Positions 34,735 through 44,488 of a DNA stretch of 64,000 nucleotides are shown one piece after another. Within the stretch, counting starts at the first letter, position 1. The number at the start of each line of letters is the position of its first letter. Below the pieces are notes generated by a model, which saw only the letters and a program-made list of their open reading frames with translations, made no database searches and was not told where the DNA came from. Origin of the DNA: Streptomyces sp. col6 (lineage in GTDB: Bacteria; Actinomycetota; Actinomycetes; Streptomycetales; Streptomycetaceae); assembly GCF_008042035.1 (NCBI RefSeq), contig NZ_RDBL01000027.1, positions 101,318 to 165,317 of the forward strand, given 5' to 3'. The position numbers and the translations under genes are program-made.

Positions 34735-35280
34735 GTGACGACCGTGCACACCGAAACATCCACCGACCGGGTCCCCGGCCGTGCCTGGACCGTCCGCATC
34801 ATCGGCCACGGCCGAACCTCCGCGTCCGTCACCTGCAGCACAACGGCATGCCGGATGCCGCCCCGCTCCGAAGACCTTGCCGCGCTGCGGGCGTTCGCCG
34901 CCCGGCACGCCGCCGCCCACGCGAAAGCAGCAACCCTCCGCCCCAACGCCCGATGCCACTGCGGCGCGCAGAGCTGCGAAGCCCACCCCGACACCAAGAC
35001 CCACTGCGCAGGCACCGTCCTGCTGATCCTGCGCCACGACCCCCTCATCCGCCGCGTCTGGACCATTGAAGAAGTCTGCGAAGCGTGCGCGCCGCTGCTC
35101 CCGAACGCCACGGTCCTGGCCCGCGCCGAGCGCCCCCGCCGCACCCCCGATCGCACCAGCACACAGGTGGCAGCCCCCGCACGGGCGGTAGTCGCGGGCG
35201 GTTTCTCCTCACCCGCCGCTCCGGGTGCCGAGGACGCTGATCTTGTACGGCGTGCCCGGCGCAGCAGCCGGCGTTCATGA
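34735..35280 (+). CDS. Cys-containing protein of plasmid/arm-associated type, function unknown
   Basis: 181 residues from GTG 34735 (GGAG about 9 bases upstream; GTG 34687 is an alternative). The N-terminal part is a strand-rich region (GRAWTVRIIGHGRTSASVTC) with four or five cysteines (STTACRMPP, NARCHCGAQSCEAHPDTKTH, VCEACAPLLPNA) arranged like a zinc ribbon. The C terminus is basic and disordered (RPRRTPDRTST). I believe relatives occur near integrated plasmids in Streptomyces, where they may bind nucleic acid; this is from memory. A hairpin follows the stop. Confidence 0.65.
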   Translation: MTTVHTETSTDRVPGRAWTVRIIGHGRTSASVTCSTTACRMPPRSEDLAALRAFAARHAAAHAKAATLRPNARCHCGAQSCEAHPDTKTHCAGTVLLILRHDPLIRRVWTIEEVCEACAPLLPNATVLARAERPRRTPDRTSTQVAAPARAVVAGGFSSPAAPGAEDADLVRRARRSSRRS

Positions 35281-35304
35281 CCTGGGCCCTGCCTGAGGCC
35301 CGGG
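35281..35304 (+). terminator. Hairpin after the Cys-containing gene
   Basis: 8-bp stem CCTGGGCC / GGCCCGGG (one G-T pair) with an 8-base loop, directly after the stop codon. The following 280 bases up to the PucR gene hold nothing else recognisable. Confidence 0.45.
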
Positions 35305-35586
35305 ATGAGGTCCGGTTGCTGATGCTGTCGGCGGATGACAGTGAGGCGGGGGAGGGAGACGCGCAACCGGGTCGGGGGATCGCGGGGCGGCTGCTGGCGG
35401 CGTAGGCCGGGGTTGTCGAGCTGCGCCGTAGGGATGACGGGGCGAGAAGCGGCGGGAGTCATGGCCGTGCGCGGGTTCGGCCCAGGCGGGTGACGCTGTG
35501 CCAGCGCTCCGGCACTTACGCTGGCTCGCCGACATGAGCTAAGCCCCGTTCACCTGTCCTCGGGCTGTCCCTGTGCGACTGCTGTG

Positions 35587-36825
35587 TCACGCCGGCACGT
35601 TTCCGCGCAGCAGCAGTGCGGCCAGTGCCAGAGCGTTTCCGTGTGGCGAGGAGATGTCGAGGCCGGTGAGCTCGGTGAATCTGGCCAGTCGGTTGTCGAC
35701 GGTGTTGGGGTGCAGCCTCAGGTGGCGTGCGGTGCTGCGCCGGTCGTGGCGGTGTTCGAGATGGGCACGCAGGGTCTCGATGAGTTCGGGCCGGTCTGCG
35801 ACAGGGTCGAGAAGGGCTGCGATGCGGTCGCTGCTCTCGTCGCGGCGCGAGAGGTGGTACTCCAGCAGGACGTCGTCCATACGGTGCGGGCCGGGGGGTC
35901 GTCCGCAGGCGCGGGCGACCCGGACGATGTCGGTGGCGGTCCTGGCAGCAGCCGGGACGTCCTGGGGACTGGCAGCGGTGACCGCGGCACATCGCACGTC
36001 GGGGCCGCAGATCTTCCGGAGGCGGGTTGACAGCTCCTCGCAGGCGCGGGTGCCGTCCGTGTCGTCGGCCCGCTGGGGAGCGATGACGTGACCTCCGTCG
36101 ACGCTGAGCAGCGACACCGCCTCGGTGCCGAGTACGCGGTCGAGCACGGTCTGGATGCGGCGGACGTTGCGGCGGTCCGCGACGGCCGGGGCCGCCGGGT
36201 CCTGACCGCGAGGTACATGCAGATGAACGACGAGAAAGGGCCCTTCGAGGCCCAGTTCCTCCAGGGTCCGTGCGGGGGGCAGGGAACCGTCCAGCAGCCC
36301 GCGTACGAGGGAGCGGTGGTGCTCACGTCGTTCGGCGAAGAGCGCGGCTTGTTCATCGAGGTAGGTCTCGGCCACGGCGCCGATGATGGCTTCATGGCCT
36401 CGCAGGAGGAAGTCGACGAGCTCGATGAGCGCGCCTTCTTCTCCGCTGTTGGCCTCGTCCCGGAGCGCTTGCCACAGGACATAGACGCCCGTGGAGTGGC
36501 TGCGCAGGAGGGTGTGCAGGGGCATGCCCTCGTCGGCGCGCTGAGCGGCGCGTTCGCGGAAGAGGCTGTAGTCCCCGGCGCGGCCCTGGGTGTCGCGTAC
36601 GCGGCGCAGGAAGAGGCGTAGTCCGTTGCGGACCGTGGCGGCGATCTCCACGTCCTTCACATCGGCGGGGAGTTCGGTGTATCCGGGCAGCTGTTCGAAG
36701 GTCTCGCGGGCCATGCGACGGGCGAGCTCGTTGACGCGGCTCTCGCACCGGGCGGCGAGAGCCTGCGCGGCGGGTGACAGCTGCGGATACGCGCCGTGGG
36801 CTACGGATGACGGAACGTTAGGCAC
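35587..36825 (-). CDS. PucR-family transcriptional regulator
   Basis: 412 residues from GTG 36825, with GGAGG 8 bases upstream. Residues 10-160 are an RsbRD-like all-helical N domain (AARCESRVNELARRMARETF, then GMPLHTLLRSHSTGVYVLWQ). The middle is the PucR GGDEF-like part (VVHLHVPRGQDP ... ATDIVRVARACGRPP). The C terminus is the HTH_30 domain (HRHDRRSTARHLRLHPNTVD, NRLARFTELTGLDI). Such regulators often activate catabolic genes. It is divergent from the MBL-fold hydrolase/MFS operon across 171 bases and is the likely regulator of that operon. Confidence 0.9.
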   Translation of the reverse strand: MPNVPSSVAHGAYPQLSPAAQALAARCESRVNELARRMARETFEQLPGYTELPADVKDVEIAATVRNGLRLFLRRVRDTQGRAGDYSLFRERAAQRADEGMPLHTLLRSHSTGVYVLWQALRDEANSGEEGALIELVDFLLRGHEAIIGAVAETYLDEQAALFAERREHHRSLVRGLLDGSLPPARTLEELGLEGPFLVVHLHVPRGQDPAAPAVADRRNVRRIQTVLDRVLGTEAVSLLSVDGGHVIAPQRADDTDGTRACEELSTRLRKICGPDVRCAAVTAASPQDVPAAARTATDIVRVARACGRPPGPHRMDDVLLEYHLSRRDESSDRIAALLDPVADRPELIETLRAHLEHRHDRRSTARHLRLHPNTVDNRLARFTELTGLDISSPHGNALALAALLLRGNVPA

Positions 36826-36996
36826 CGGGTCGATCCTCCGTAAGGGCTGTGATCCGTCACAGTCTACGTGGCGATCGATTGTGAAAGCGGCGGATGTCCC
36901 ACCGGCGGTGCGCGACGCAGACTTTACGGAGATCAGCGGGCCACCGCAGGGGGCGGGAAGGGGAGCCCCCAGTATGACGTAGAAGGGCCGGACACT

Positions 36997-38415
36997 ATGA
37001 CGGAACACAATTCCAGCGGTTACATGGAGTACGCGGACCAGGTCTGGTCCGGCGAGGAGTCGCTGCTGGCCCACTTCACGGGGAAGTTCGCCGCCGGCGG
37101 TCTTGTCCCGGTCGGTGAGCGGACCGGGTTCTTCCCAGCCTTTGCGAACGTGGCCGTCTTCGACACCGGGGACGGACTGGTGCTGATCGACTCGGGCGAC
37201 TTCCGTACCGCGTCCCGGCTCCATGAGTCGGTCCGCGGCCATTCATCGGCGCCGGTGAGTACGGTGGTGTACACCCACGGCCATGCAGATCACGTCTTCG
37301 GCGTGGGGCCCTTCGACCGGGAGGCCGCCGAGGCCGGGACGGCGCGTCCTGAGGTTGTCGCGCACGAGGCGGTGGCTGCGCGTTTCGACCGCTACCGGGA
37401 GACGGCCGGTTACAACACGTGGATCAACCGGAGGCAGTTCGGCGTGCCCACCCTGCAGTGGCCGACGGAGTACCGCTACCCGGACACGACCTACCGCGAC
37501 CGGCTGACTGTACGCAGGGGAGAGCTGACCTTCGAGCTGGTGCACGCCCGCGGTGAGACGGACGACCACACTTATGTGTGGATCCCAGAGCTGCGGACCC
37601 TGTGCACGGGCGATCTGTTCATCTGGAACTCGCCGAACGCCGGCAACCCCCAGAAAGTGCAGCGCTACCCCGTGGAATGGGCACGGGCGCTGCGCGACAT
37701 GCAGGACCTCGAAGCGGAGGTGCTGCTCCCCGGGCACGGTGTGCCGATTCTCGGCGCCGGCCGCATCCGGCAGGCACTAGGCGACACGGCCGAGCTCCTC
37801 GAATCCCTATGCACCCAGACGCGCGATCTGATGAACGCCGGCGGGCGTCTTGACGAGGTGCTGCATGGTGTGAAGGTTCCGCAGAGCCTTTTGGACAAGC
37901 CGTATCTGCACCCGGCGTACGACGAGCCGGAGTTCGTCGTCCGGAACCTGTGGCGCCTGTGGGGCGGCTGGTACGACCAGAACCCGGCGAACCTCAAGCC
38001 CGCACCCGAATCCGCGCTGGCCGCCGAACTCGCCGACGCGGCGGGTGGTGCGCAGGCGCTGGCGGAACGGGCGGAGCAGTTGCTCGGCCGCGGGGAGCTG
38101 CGGCTGGCGGCGCACCTGGCCGAGACCGCCGCGCTGGCCGCACCGGCCGACCGCGAAGTCGCCCGGATCCGGGCCGGGGTCTTCGCGCGCCGGGCCGCGC
38201 GTGAGACCTCTACGATGGCGCGCGGCGTCTTCAACTGGGCGGCGGCCGAATCCGCCGCCGTGGCGGCGGGCACGGACGTCGCCACCGAACTGACGCGCAG
38301 TGACGAGGGGCGGCGACGGGCCGCAGGAGCCATCAGCGTGGGCGTCGTCGACGACAACAGCTGCGGATGCGGCGCCCCCGCGGACGCCGGTTCCGAGCAC
38401 GAGGTGCGACCGTGA
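36997..38415 (+). CDS. MBL-fold hydrolase, alkyl sulfatase-like
   Basis: 472 residues from ATG 36997 (AGAAGGG 9 bases upstream). The metal site is visible: VVYTHGHADHVFGVGPFD (HxHxDH), then LVHARGETDDHTYVWIPELR and LCTGDLFIWNSPNAGNPQKV, with a late His in VLLPGHGVPILG. The C-terminal 100 residues include a helical repeat-like region as in SdsA/BDS1 alkyl sulfatases, ending in a Cys-rich tail (SCGCGAP). Release of sulfate from organic esters is a reasonable guess, not proven. It is coupled by GTGA overlap to an MFS transporter and faces a PucR regulator. Confidence 0.85.
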   Translation: MTEHNSSGYMEYADQVWSGEESLLAHFTGKFAAGGLVPVGERTGFFPAFANVAVFDTGDGLVLIDSGDFRTASRLHESVRGHSSAPVSTVVYTHGHADHVFGVGPFDREAAEAGTARPEVVAHEAVAARFDRYRETAGYNTWINRRQFGVPTLQWPTEYRYPDTTYRDRLTVRRGELTFELVHARGETDDHTYVWIPELRTLCTGDLFIWNSPNAGNPQKVQRYPVEWARALRDMQDLEAEVLLPGHGVPILGAGRIRQALGDTAELLESLCTQTRDLMNAGGRLDEVLHGVKVPQSLLDKPYLHPAYDEPEFVVRNLWRLWGGWYDQNPANLKPAPESALAAELADAAGGAQALAERAEQLLGRGELRLAAHLAETAALAAPADREVARIRAGVFARRAARETSTMARGVFNWAAAESAAVAAGTDVATELTRSDEGRRRAAGAISVGVVDDNSCGCGAPADAGSEHEVRP

Positions 38416-39749
38416 AAGCAGTCACCGTCGCGGCGCGGCGCACGGTCCCGGCACATACCGGGCCCGGCGGACGGCAGGCATGGACGACCACCTGGCTCCT
38501 GCTGGCGTTCATGGTGGTGAACTTCGCCGACAAGGCCGTCCTGGGACTCGCGGGGCCGGAGATCATGAAGGAGTTCGGACTCGGCCGCCAGGAGTTCGGC
38601 GTGGCCCAGGCCGCCTTCTTCAGCCTCTTCTCGCTGTCCGCGCTGGGCGTTTCGTTCCTGACTCGCAAGGTGCGCACATCGGTGCTCCTCGTGGCGATGG
38701 GCCTGCTCTGGTCGGTCACCCAGCTGCCGATGCTCTGGGGCGCTGCGGGTTTCGGGACACTGATCGTCACGAGGGTGCTGCTCGGCATCGCTGAGGGGCC
38801 CGCGGCGCCGGTGGCGGTCCACCATGTGCACGGCTGGTTCGAGCAGCGGGAGCGCACCCTGCCGACGGCCGTCCTCATGGTGGGCGCGGCGGCCGGCGTC
38901 GCGGTGGCAGCACCCACCCTCGGGGCGGTGATCTCCCACTTCGGCTGGCGCTGGGCCTTCGGAACGGCGGGTATCGCGGGACTGTTGTGGGCGGCGGCCT
39001 GGACTGTCAGGGGCAAGGAAGGGCCGCTGGCCCCGCCCGTCGGCCGTGCGGCTGACGCGGAATCCGAGGCCGGGGAAGTACCGCTGCGGGCGGTCTTCTT
39101 CTCCGGCACGTTCATCACGGCAGCCCTGGGTGCGTTCGCGGCCTACTGGGTGATGAGCGCAAAGCTGACCTGGCTGCCGGACTATCTCCAGACGGTGGTG
39201 GGCTGGGACCTCGGGCAGGCCGGTGCCGCGGTCGGTGGGGGTGCTGTGGCCAACGGTGTGGTCCTGCTGGCGCACGGGCTGCTGGCCCGCCGGGCCGCCC
39301 GGTGTGGCACCGGAGGAAGACTGCCCGCGGGCGCCGGTGCCGGTCTGCTGCTGGTGGCCTCGGCGGGTGCGGTGACCGTGTTCGCCACCGTCGACGCGCT
39401 ATGGATCAAGGTCCCGATGATGTTCGGCCCCATGGCCCTCGCCCTGGTCATGATTACTGTCGCGCAGACGGCGATTGCCCGGATTACGCCGCCCTCCCAG
39501 CGCGGAGTCGTCCTCGGCGCCCTTGTGGCGGTGTTCAGCCTGGGGGGCGTGGTGTCGCCCCTGGTACTCGGCCGGATCGTGGACAGCGCGGCGACCGCGA
39601 CGTCCGGCTACGAGAACGGCTGGCTCGTCACCGCCGCCCTGCTGCTGATCACCGGCATCCTGGCAGCCCTGTTCATGCGCCCGGAAAGGGACGCCCGGCG
39701 CCTCGGCGTCCCGGAATTCGCCTCCACCGGCATTGCGGTCAGCCACTGA
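38412..39749 (+). CDS. MFS transporter
   Basis: 445 residues from GTG 38412, overlapping the hydrolase stop (GTGA). Twelve hydrophobic helices; the N-terminal pattern VNFADKAVLGLAGPEIMKEF and the loop GIAEGPAAPVAVHHVHGWFE resemble the anion:cation symporter/ACS branch (sugar acid, phthalate and similar uptake). A terminator hairpin lies 5 bases after the stop. With the MBL-fold hydrolase and PucR it forms an uptake-and-cleavage unit for an organic acid or ester. Confidence 0.9.
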   Translation: MKAVTVAARRTVPAHTGPGGRQAWTTTWLLLAFMVVNFADKAVLGLAGPEIMKEFGLGRQEFGVAQAAFFSLFSLSALGVSFLTRKVRTSVLLVAMGLLWSVTQLPMLWGAAGFGTLIVTRVLLGIAEGPAAPVAVHHVHGWFEQRERTLPTAVLMVGAAAGVAVAAPTLGAVISHFGWRWAFGTAGIAGLLWAAAWTVRGKEGPLAPPVGRAADAESEAGEVPLRAVFFSGTFITAALGAFAAYWVMSAKLTWLPDYLQTVVGWDLGQAGAAVGGGAVANGVVLLAHGLLARRAARCGTGGRLPAGAGAGLLLVASAGAVTVFATVDALWIKVPMMFGPMALALVMITVAQTAIARITPPSQRGVVLGALVAVFSLGGVVSPLVLGRIVDSAATATSGYENGWLVTAALLLITGILAALFMRPERDARRLGVPEFASTGIAVSH

Positions 39750-39753
39750 GAGA

Positions 39754-39787
39754 CGCCCTGCCACGCCCGACAGCGGTGGGCAGGGCG
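39754..39787. terminator. Hairpin between convergent MFS and SulP genes
   Basis: 9-bp stem CGCCCTGCC / GGCAGGGCG with a 16-base loop. Placed between two converging 3' ends, it may serve both, although the SulP stop is 72 bases away. Confidence 0.55.
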
Positions 39788-39858
39788 AGCGGCGATCGAG
39801 CTGGGGGCGGGACACCATGGTGATGACGGCGGATGAGGCCGGCGCACAGGTCCTGGCC

Positions 39859-41541
39859 TCACACCGGTCCGCCGGCCGCCGCCGAGGCGGCGTCGTCCAC
39901 GGTGAGGTGGCGGCCCCACGGGCCGAGGCGGTCCGCCAGAGCGTGCCGGGTCAGGTCCTGTTCGGCGCGTGCCCGAACGTGCGCCAGGTGCAGGGCGATG
40001 TTCATCCTGGCCAGTTCCTCTCGCAGCTCGTCGAGTGTGTCGAGGACGGGGATCCCGAGGCGGTAACTGCCGGTCAGGTCCAGGACGACGGCTCGCGGGG
40101 GAGGAGTGGTGCGCTCGACCTGGTCGCGGACGGCGAGACGGACGCGGTTGACGTTGCCGAAGAACAGGCTTCCGTCGGGCCGTACGGCGAGCACGCCGGG
40201 GGTCGTTGCGGCGTCCGGGTGCTGTGCCGTGTCGGCGTACAGACGGGTTCCGGGCAGGCGCCCGAGGACAGCGACGTTGCGGCGGCTCGCCGCGGCGATG
40301 AACAGGACGAGGGAGAGCACCACGGCGAGAAGCAGTCCGGGCAGCAGGTCGAAGAGCAGCACCCCGATCAGTGCAGTGAGCGCCACCCACAGACTGCGCC
40401 TGTCGTGGGCCGCGTAGCGCCGCAGCTCGCCCATCCTCATGAAGCCGCGTACGGCGATGATCACGATGGCGCCCAGGACCGGCTCGGGCAGGTCGGTGAA
40501 GAGCGGGGTGAGGAAGGCCCCGGTCAGCAGGATCAAGGCTGCGGCGATCAGGGACACCAGGCGGGTACGGGCGCCCGCACCGGTTGCCGCGGCGCTGCGC
40601 GACGCGCTGCCCGAGACGGCGAAGCCCCGGACCAGGCCGACGGCGATGTTGCTGAGGCCGACCGCGGTCATCTCCCGGTCGGCGTCGACCTCCTGGCCGT
40701 GCTCGCGGGCGAAGCGGTTGGCGATGCTGAACGCTTCGGCGAAGACCACCAGGGCGACGCCGAGCGCACCTGCGGCCAGGGCGATCCAGTCCTCGGCCGG
40801 GATGCCCGGCAGATGCGGAACCGGGACGGCCGAAGGGATCGTGCCGACGATGTCCACGCCATGGTCCTTCAGGCCCAGCGCCGCGGACAGGACGAGTCCC
40901 AGGACGAGCACGATCAGCGCGGCGGGGAGGCGGGGTACGAACCGTTCGAACAGGAACAGCAGCGCCAGTGCGGCCGCTCCGACGCCGAGTGTGGCGAGCG
41001 ACCAGTCGGGCGCCCTGCTCAGGAGGGTCCACAGTCGCTCGAAGAAGTCGCCGTCCCCGCTGGAGACGCCGACGAGTTTGGAGCCCTGGCGGACGACGAT
41101 GGTCAGGGCCATTCCGAACAGGAAGCCGACCAGGGCGGGCTCGGCGAGGAAGTTGGTGATGAACCCGAGACGGGCGACGCCGGCAACCAACAGCACCACT
41201 CCGACGATGACCGCGAGGGCAGCCGACAGACCGACGGCGTCCTTGGGGTCGCCGCTGATCTTGGAGACCGCTGCCGCAGACAGGACCGCCGCCGCGGACG
41301 TCGCGCCGATGATGAGGAAATCGGAACGCCCGAACAGCGCGTACACCAGCAGAGCCACCGGGGCGGCGTAGAACGCGCTCTGCGGAGGCACGCCGGCGAT
41401 CTGCGCGTACGCGACACTCTCCGGGACGATCAGGGCCCACGCCGTGAGTGCCCCGAGCATGTCGCCCCGCAGCATGCCCTTGCGGTAGTTCCCCAGCCAG
41501 TCAGCCACCGGCAGGTTTCGTCGGTCCTGCCCGCCGCTCAT
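39859..41541 (-). CDS. SulP-family anion transporter with STAS domain
   Basis: 560 residues from ATG 41541. Ten or more TM helices: GALTAWALIVPESVAYAQIA is the SulP family signature near TM1, and GGRSDFLIIG-type and LFGMALTIVVRQGSKL segments follow. A C-terminal STAS domain begins near residue 430 (LAVRPDGSLFFGNVNRVRLA, then AVVLDLTGSYRLGIPVLDTL). Sulfate or bicarbonate uptake is typical. Divergent from the DUF1254 operon. It lies beside the possible alkyl sulfatase genes, so a sulfate-related role would fit, but this is inference. Confidence 0.9.
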   Translation of the reverse strand: MSGGQDRRNLPVADWLGNYRKGMLRGDMLGALTAWALIVPESVAYAQIAGVPPQSAFYAAPVALLVYALFGRSDFLIIGATSAAAVLSAAAVSKISGDPKDAVGLSAALAVIVGVVLLVAGVARLGFITNFLAEPALVGFLFGMALTIVVRQGSKLVGVSSGDGDFFERLWTLLSRAPDWSLATLGVGAAALALLFLFERFVPRLPAALIVLVLGLVLSAALGLKDHGVDIVGTIPSAVPVPHLPGIPAEDWIALAAGALGVALVVFAEAFSIANRFAREHGQEVDADREMTAVGLSNIAVGLVRGFAVSGSASRSAAATGAGARTRLVSLIAAALILLTGAFLTPLFTDLPEPVLGAIVIIAVRGFMRMGELRRYAAHDRRSLWVALTALIGVLLFDLLPGLLLAVVLSLVLFIAAASRRNVAVLGRLPGTRLYADTAQHPDAATTPGVLAVRPDGSLFFGNVNRVRLAVRDQVERTTPPPRAVVLDLTGSYRLGIPVLDTLDELREELARMNIALHLAHVRARAEQDLTRHALADRLGPWGRHLTVDDAASAAAGGPV

Positions 41542-41800
41542 GTGGACACCCCCGTAGAACCGATCGTCGCTTGCCCCACGGCTGGCTCCCTCCCGCCCGG
41601 CGTCCTGTTCCTTACGCCTTCTCGTCCGGTCGGGCGCGCACGCAGAAATGCGAACAGGTGGCCCGTCGGTCCGATGACGTGCGGCAGCACGCGCATGAGG
41701 CGGTACGCGGCAGCCCGTGGACCGAGGTGCTGAGGATGCGCTTCGACACGATACGTGAAAGTTTAGGCCGAAATATGTGCTATGGGTGAGGAGGGGTGAC

Positions 41801-43132
41801 GTGTCCGAGGTGAGTGTCGACGAAGCGCGGAAGGCTGCGGCAGAGGGCTGGATCTGGGGACTGGCGCTCCTGGAGAACTACCGAACGATGTACCCCCAGG
41901 CGATCGACCCGCAGGACCCCCGGTACGTAGGAGGGTTCGGGCGGTTCAGGCACTACTCGCAGCCGTTCACTCCAGCCAACACGGACGTGGTGACGCCGAA
42001 CAACGACACCCCATACTCTTGGGCGTGGCTCGACCTGCGGGCGGAGCCGTGGGTGGTGTCGGTGCCGGCCGTGGACCGGTACTACGTGCTGCCGGTACAC
42101 GATCTGGACACCTCGTACGTCGGATACGTCGGTGCCCGTACGACCGGCCCGGACGCGGGAGACCATCTGGTCGCCGGGCCCGGCTGGGACGGTGAAGTCC
42201 CCCAAGGCATCGCGGGCGTGCTGAGAGCCGACTCCTTCCTCGTCGGGATCCTGGGCCGTACGTACCTGGCCGGGCCCGACGACGTACCGGCCCTGCGGGA
42301 AATCCAGGCGGGGTACCGGCTGCACCCTTTGTCGGAGTTCACCGGCTCGGCCGCGCCGCACCCGGTCGACGAACCGGTGTGGCCGATCTGGCGGGAGGAG
42401 GACCTCGGCACCGTCGAGTTCTTCACCCTGCTGGACTTCCTGCTCCAGTTCTTTCCCGTACTCGACAGCGAACGCTCGCTGCGGGACCGGCTCGCCGCGT
42501 CGCTCGGGGTCACGGGAAGCGGCGAGTTCGAGCCCGCCACGCTGGCCCCCGAGATCCGAGCCGCGGTCGAGCAGGGCATCGCGGACGCCCGCGCCCGGCT
42601 CGACGAGGCGAAGAAGGACGCGGCCGACTCCACCCACTGGTTCGGCACCCGTGCCGACCACGGCACCGACTATCTGACCCGGGCGGTCGGCGTCGACAAG
42701 GGCCTGTACGGTCTGCCGGCCGCCGAGGCGTGGTATGCGGGCTGGGTCCAGGACGATCTGGGCAACCGCCCGCCGGACGCCGCGACGCACGACCACGTCA
42801 TCCACTTCGCTCATGGGGCACTGCCCCCGGCTCGCTATTTCTGGTCGGCGACCATCTACCGGCTGCCCGAACGGCTGCTTGTCGACAACCCCATCGGCCG
42901 GTACTCGATCGGCGACCGTACCCCCGGCCTGGTCCACGACGACGACGGCGGCCTGACCCTCTATGTGGGCAAGGAGCGGCCGCAGGACCCGAAGAGAGCC
43001 GCCAACTGGCTGCCTGCCCCCGACGGCCCCTTCACCATCGCCATTCGCGTCTACGGCCCCGAGGCTTCGGTCCTCGACGGCTCCTGGACACTGCCCGCCC
43101 TGCACGCCGACGTCCGAAAGAGCCAGCCGTGA
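41801..43132 (+). CDS. DUF1254/DUF1214 protein 1
   Basis: 443 residues from GTG 41801 with GGAGGGG 5 bases upstream. N domain (DUF1254): FTPANTDVVTPNNDTPYSWA, DRYYVLPVHDLDTSYVGYVG. C domain (DUF1214): YFWSATIYRLPERLLVDNPI, GRYSIGDRTPGLVHDDDGGL and AANWLPAPDGPFTIAIRVYG. No signal peptide or TM segment, unlike many relatives that are exported. The biochemical role of the family is unresolved. Its 3' end overlaps its paralogue (GTGA), and a LysE-like membrane gene follows. Confidence 0.85.
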   Translation: MSEVSVDEARKAAAEGWIWGLALLENYRTMYPQAIDPQDPRYVGGFGRFRHYSQPFTPANTDVVTPNNDTPYSWAWLDLRAEPWVVSVPAVDRYYVLPVHDLDTSYVGYVGARTTGPDAGDHLVAGPGWDGEVPQGIAGVLRADSFLVGILGRTYLAGPDDVPALREIQAGYRLHPLSEFTGSAAPHPVDEPVWPIWREEDLGTVEFFTLLDFLLQFFPVLDSERSLRDRLAASLGVTGSGEFEPATLAPEIRAAVEQGIADARARLDEAKKDAADSTHWFGTRADHGTDYLTRAVGVDKGLYGLPAAEAWYAGWVQDDLGNRPPDAATHDHVIHFAHGALPPARYFWSATIYRLPERLLVDNPIGRYSIGDRTPGLVHDDDGGLTLYVGKERPQDPKRAANWLPAPDGPFTIAIRVYGPEASVLDGSWTLPALHADVRKSQP

Positions 43133-44481
43133 CCAGCAGGACCGAAAGTCTTTCCGGCCTGGCCGCAGACGCGTACGTCTACGGCTACCCACTCGTCTTC
43201 GACGTGTCGATGATCTCCGCGTCCGTGCACAAGGGCTTCGGCTCGCTGCCACCCACCCCCTTCAACCAGTTCGGGCACTCCACCAAACTGGCCACCCCCG
43301 ACGCCCACTTCGTGTCCGTGAACAACGACACCGTCTACTCCATCGCCCAACTCGACCTCTCCGGCGGCCCGGTCCTGCTCCACGTCCCGGACACGGACGG
43401 CGCGTACTACGTCCTGCAGTTCGTGGACGTGTGGAGCAACAACTTCGCCTACCTCGGAAAGCGCGCCACCGGCACGCAGGAAGGCGACTGGCTCGTCGTC
43501 CCGCCCCGCTGGACCGGCACCTCCCCCGCCGGTGTGCGCGGTGTGATCGAGGCGCCGACCACCGTCATCTCCGTCGTCGGCCGCTACGCCTGCGACGGGC
43601 CGAACGACATGCCCCGCGTCCACGCCCTCCAGCAGCAGCTCACCCTCACCGCCCCCGAAACCGGCAGCAGCTCGCCGGTGCTGCCCGCCCCCGATCCGGA
43701 CGTACCCGAAGAGCTCCGCTTCTGGGAGCAGCTGAGGGTCTGGATGGCCGCCTTCCCGCCCGCCGGTCCCGACCGGGGACACCAGGAGCGCTTCCAGCCG
43801 CTGGGCCTCATCGAAGAGGGAACCTCGCCATACGTGAACCCCGGCCCGGCCCTCGCCGAAGCCCTCGGAGCAGGTTTCACGGCGGGCAGGGCACGGGTCG
43901 AGGCCGCGTCGAAGCCGCCCGCCGACGGCAGCCACCCGCCGGGAGCCTGGGAGATGAACCCCCACCTCTTCGACTACAACCTCGACCACCTCGGCATCGG
44001 GACGATCGACGCACCGCAGTGGAAGATCGCCGACCGGCAGGCGTCCTACCTCGTCCGCGCCGCGGCGGCGCGCGTCGGCCTCTGGGGCAATCACGGTTAC
44101 GAGGCGGTGTACGCGCACACCTTCACCGACGCCGACGGCGAGAAGCTGAACGGCTCCCGCTCCTACACCCTGCGCTTCGAGAAGCCGCCGCCCGTCGAGT
44201 CGTTCTGGTCGGTAACCATGTACGACACCCCCGACTACTACCTCGTCGCCAACCCCGCCAACCGCTATTCACTCGGCGACCGCACCCCCGGCCTTGTGTA
44301 CGGCGACGACGGCTCCCTGACCGTCGTCATCCAGCAGGAACGGCCCGACGACGCGGACGAGGCCGCGAACTGGCTGCCTGCCCCGGAAGGCGACTTCCGG
44401 CCCATGATCCGCCTCTACACCCCCGGACCGTCCGTCCTCGACGACACCTACCGGCTGCCGCCCGTCCAGGCGAGGAGCTGA
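43129..44481 (+). CDS. DUF1254/DUF1214 protein 2
   Basis: 450 residues from GTG 43129, overlapping the previous stop. A clear paralogue with the same motifs: FVSVNNDTVYSIAQLDLSGG, GAYYVLQFVDVWSNNFAYLG, ESFWSVTMYDTPDYYLVANP and NRYSLGDRTPGLVYGDDGSL. An insertion of about 60 residues rich in Pro (LPAPDPDVPEELRFWEQLRV) separates the halves. Tandem coupled copies suggest a hetero-oligomer. Cytosolic by sequence. Function unknown. Confidence 0.85.
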   Translation: MTSRTESLSGLAADAYVYGYPLVFDVSMISASVHKGFGSLPPTPFNQFGHSTKLATPDAHFVSVNNDTVYSIAQLDLSGGPVLLHVPDTDGAYYVLQFVDVWSNNFAYLGKRATGTQEGDWLVVPPRWTGTSPAGVRGVIEAPTTVISVVGRYACDGPNDMPRVHALQQQLTLTAPETGSSSPVLPAPDPDVPEELRFWEQLRVWMAAFPPAGPDRGHQERFQPLGLIEEGTSPYVNPGPALAEALGAGFTAGRARVEAASKPPADGSHPPGAWEMNPHLFDYNLDHLGIGTIDAPQWKIADRQASYLVRAAAARVGLWGNHGYEAVYAHTFTDADGEKLNGSRSYTLRFEKPPPVESFWSVTMYDTPDYYLVANPANRYSLGDRTPGLVYGDDGSLTVVIQQERPDDADEAANWLPAPEGDFRPMIRLYTPGPSVLDDTYRLPPVQARS

Positions 44482-44488
44482 GGCCGCC

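Noticed and set aside
35277..35405. 42-codon frame overlapping the stop at 35280 by ATGA
   Set aside because: Its first bases form the terminator-like hairpin of the preceding gene and it resembles no family.
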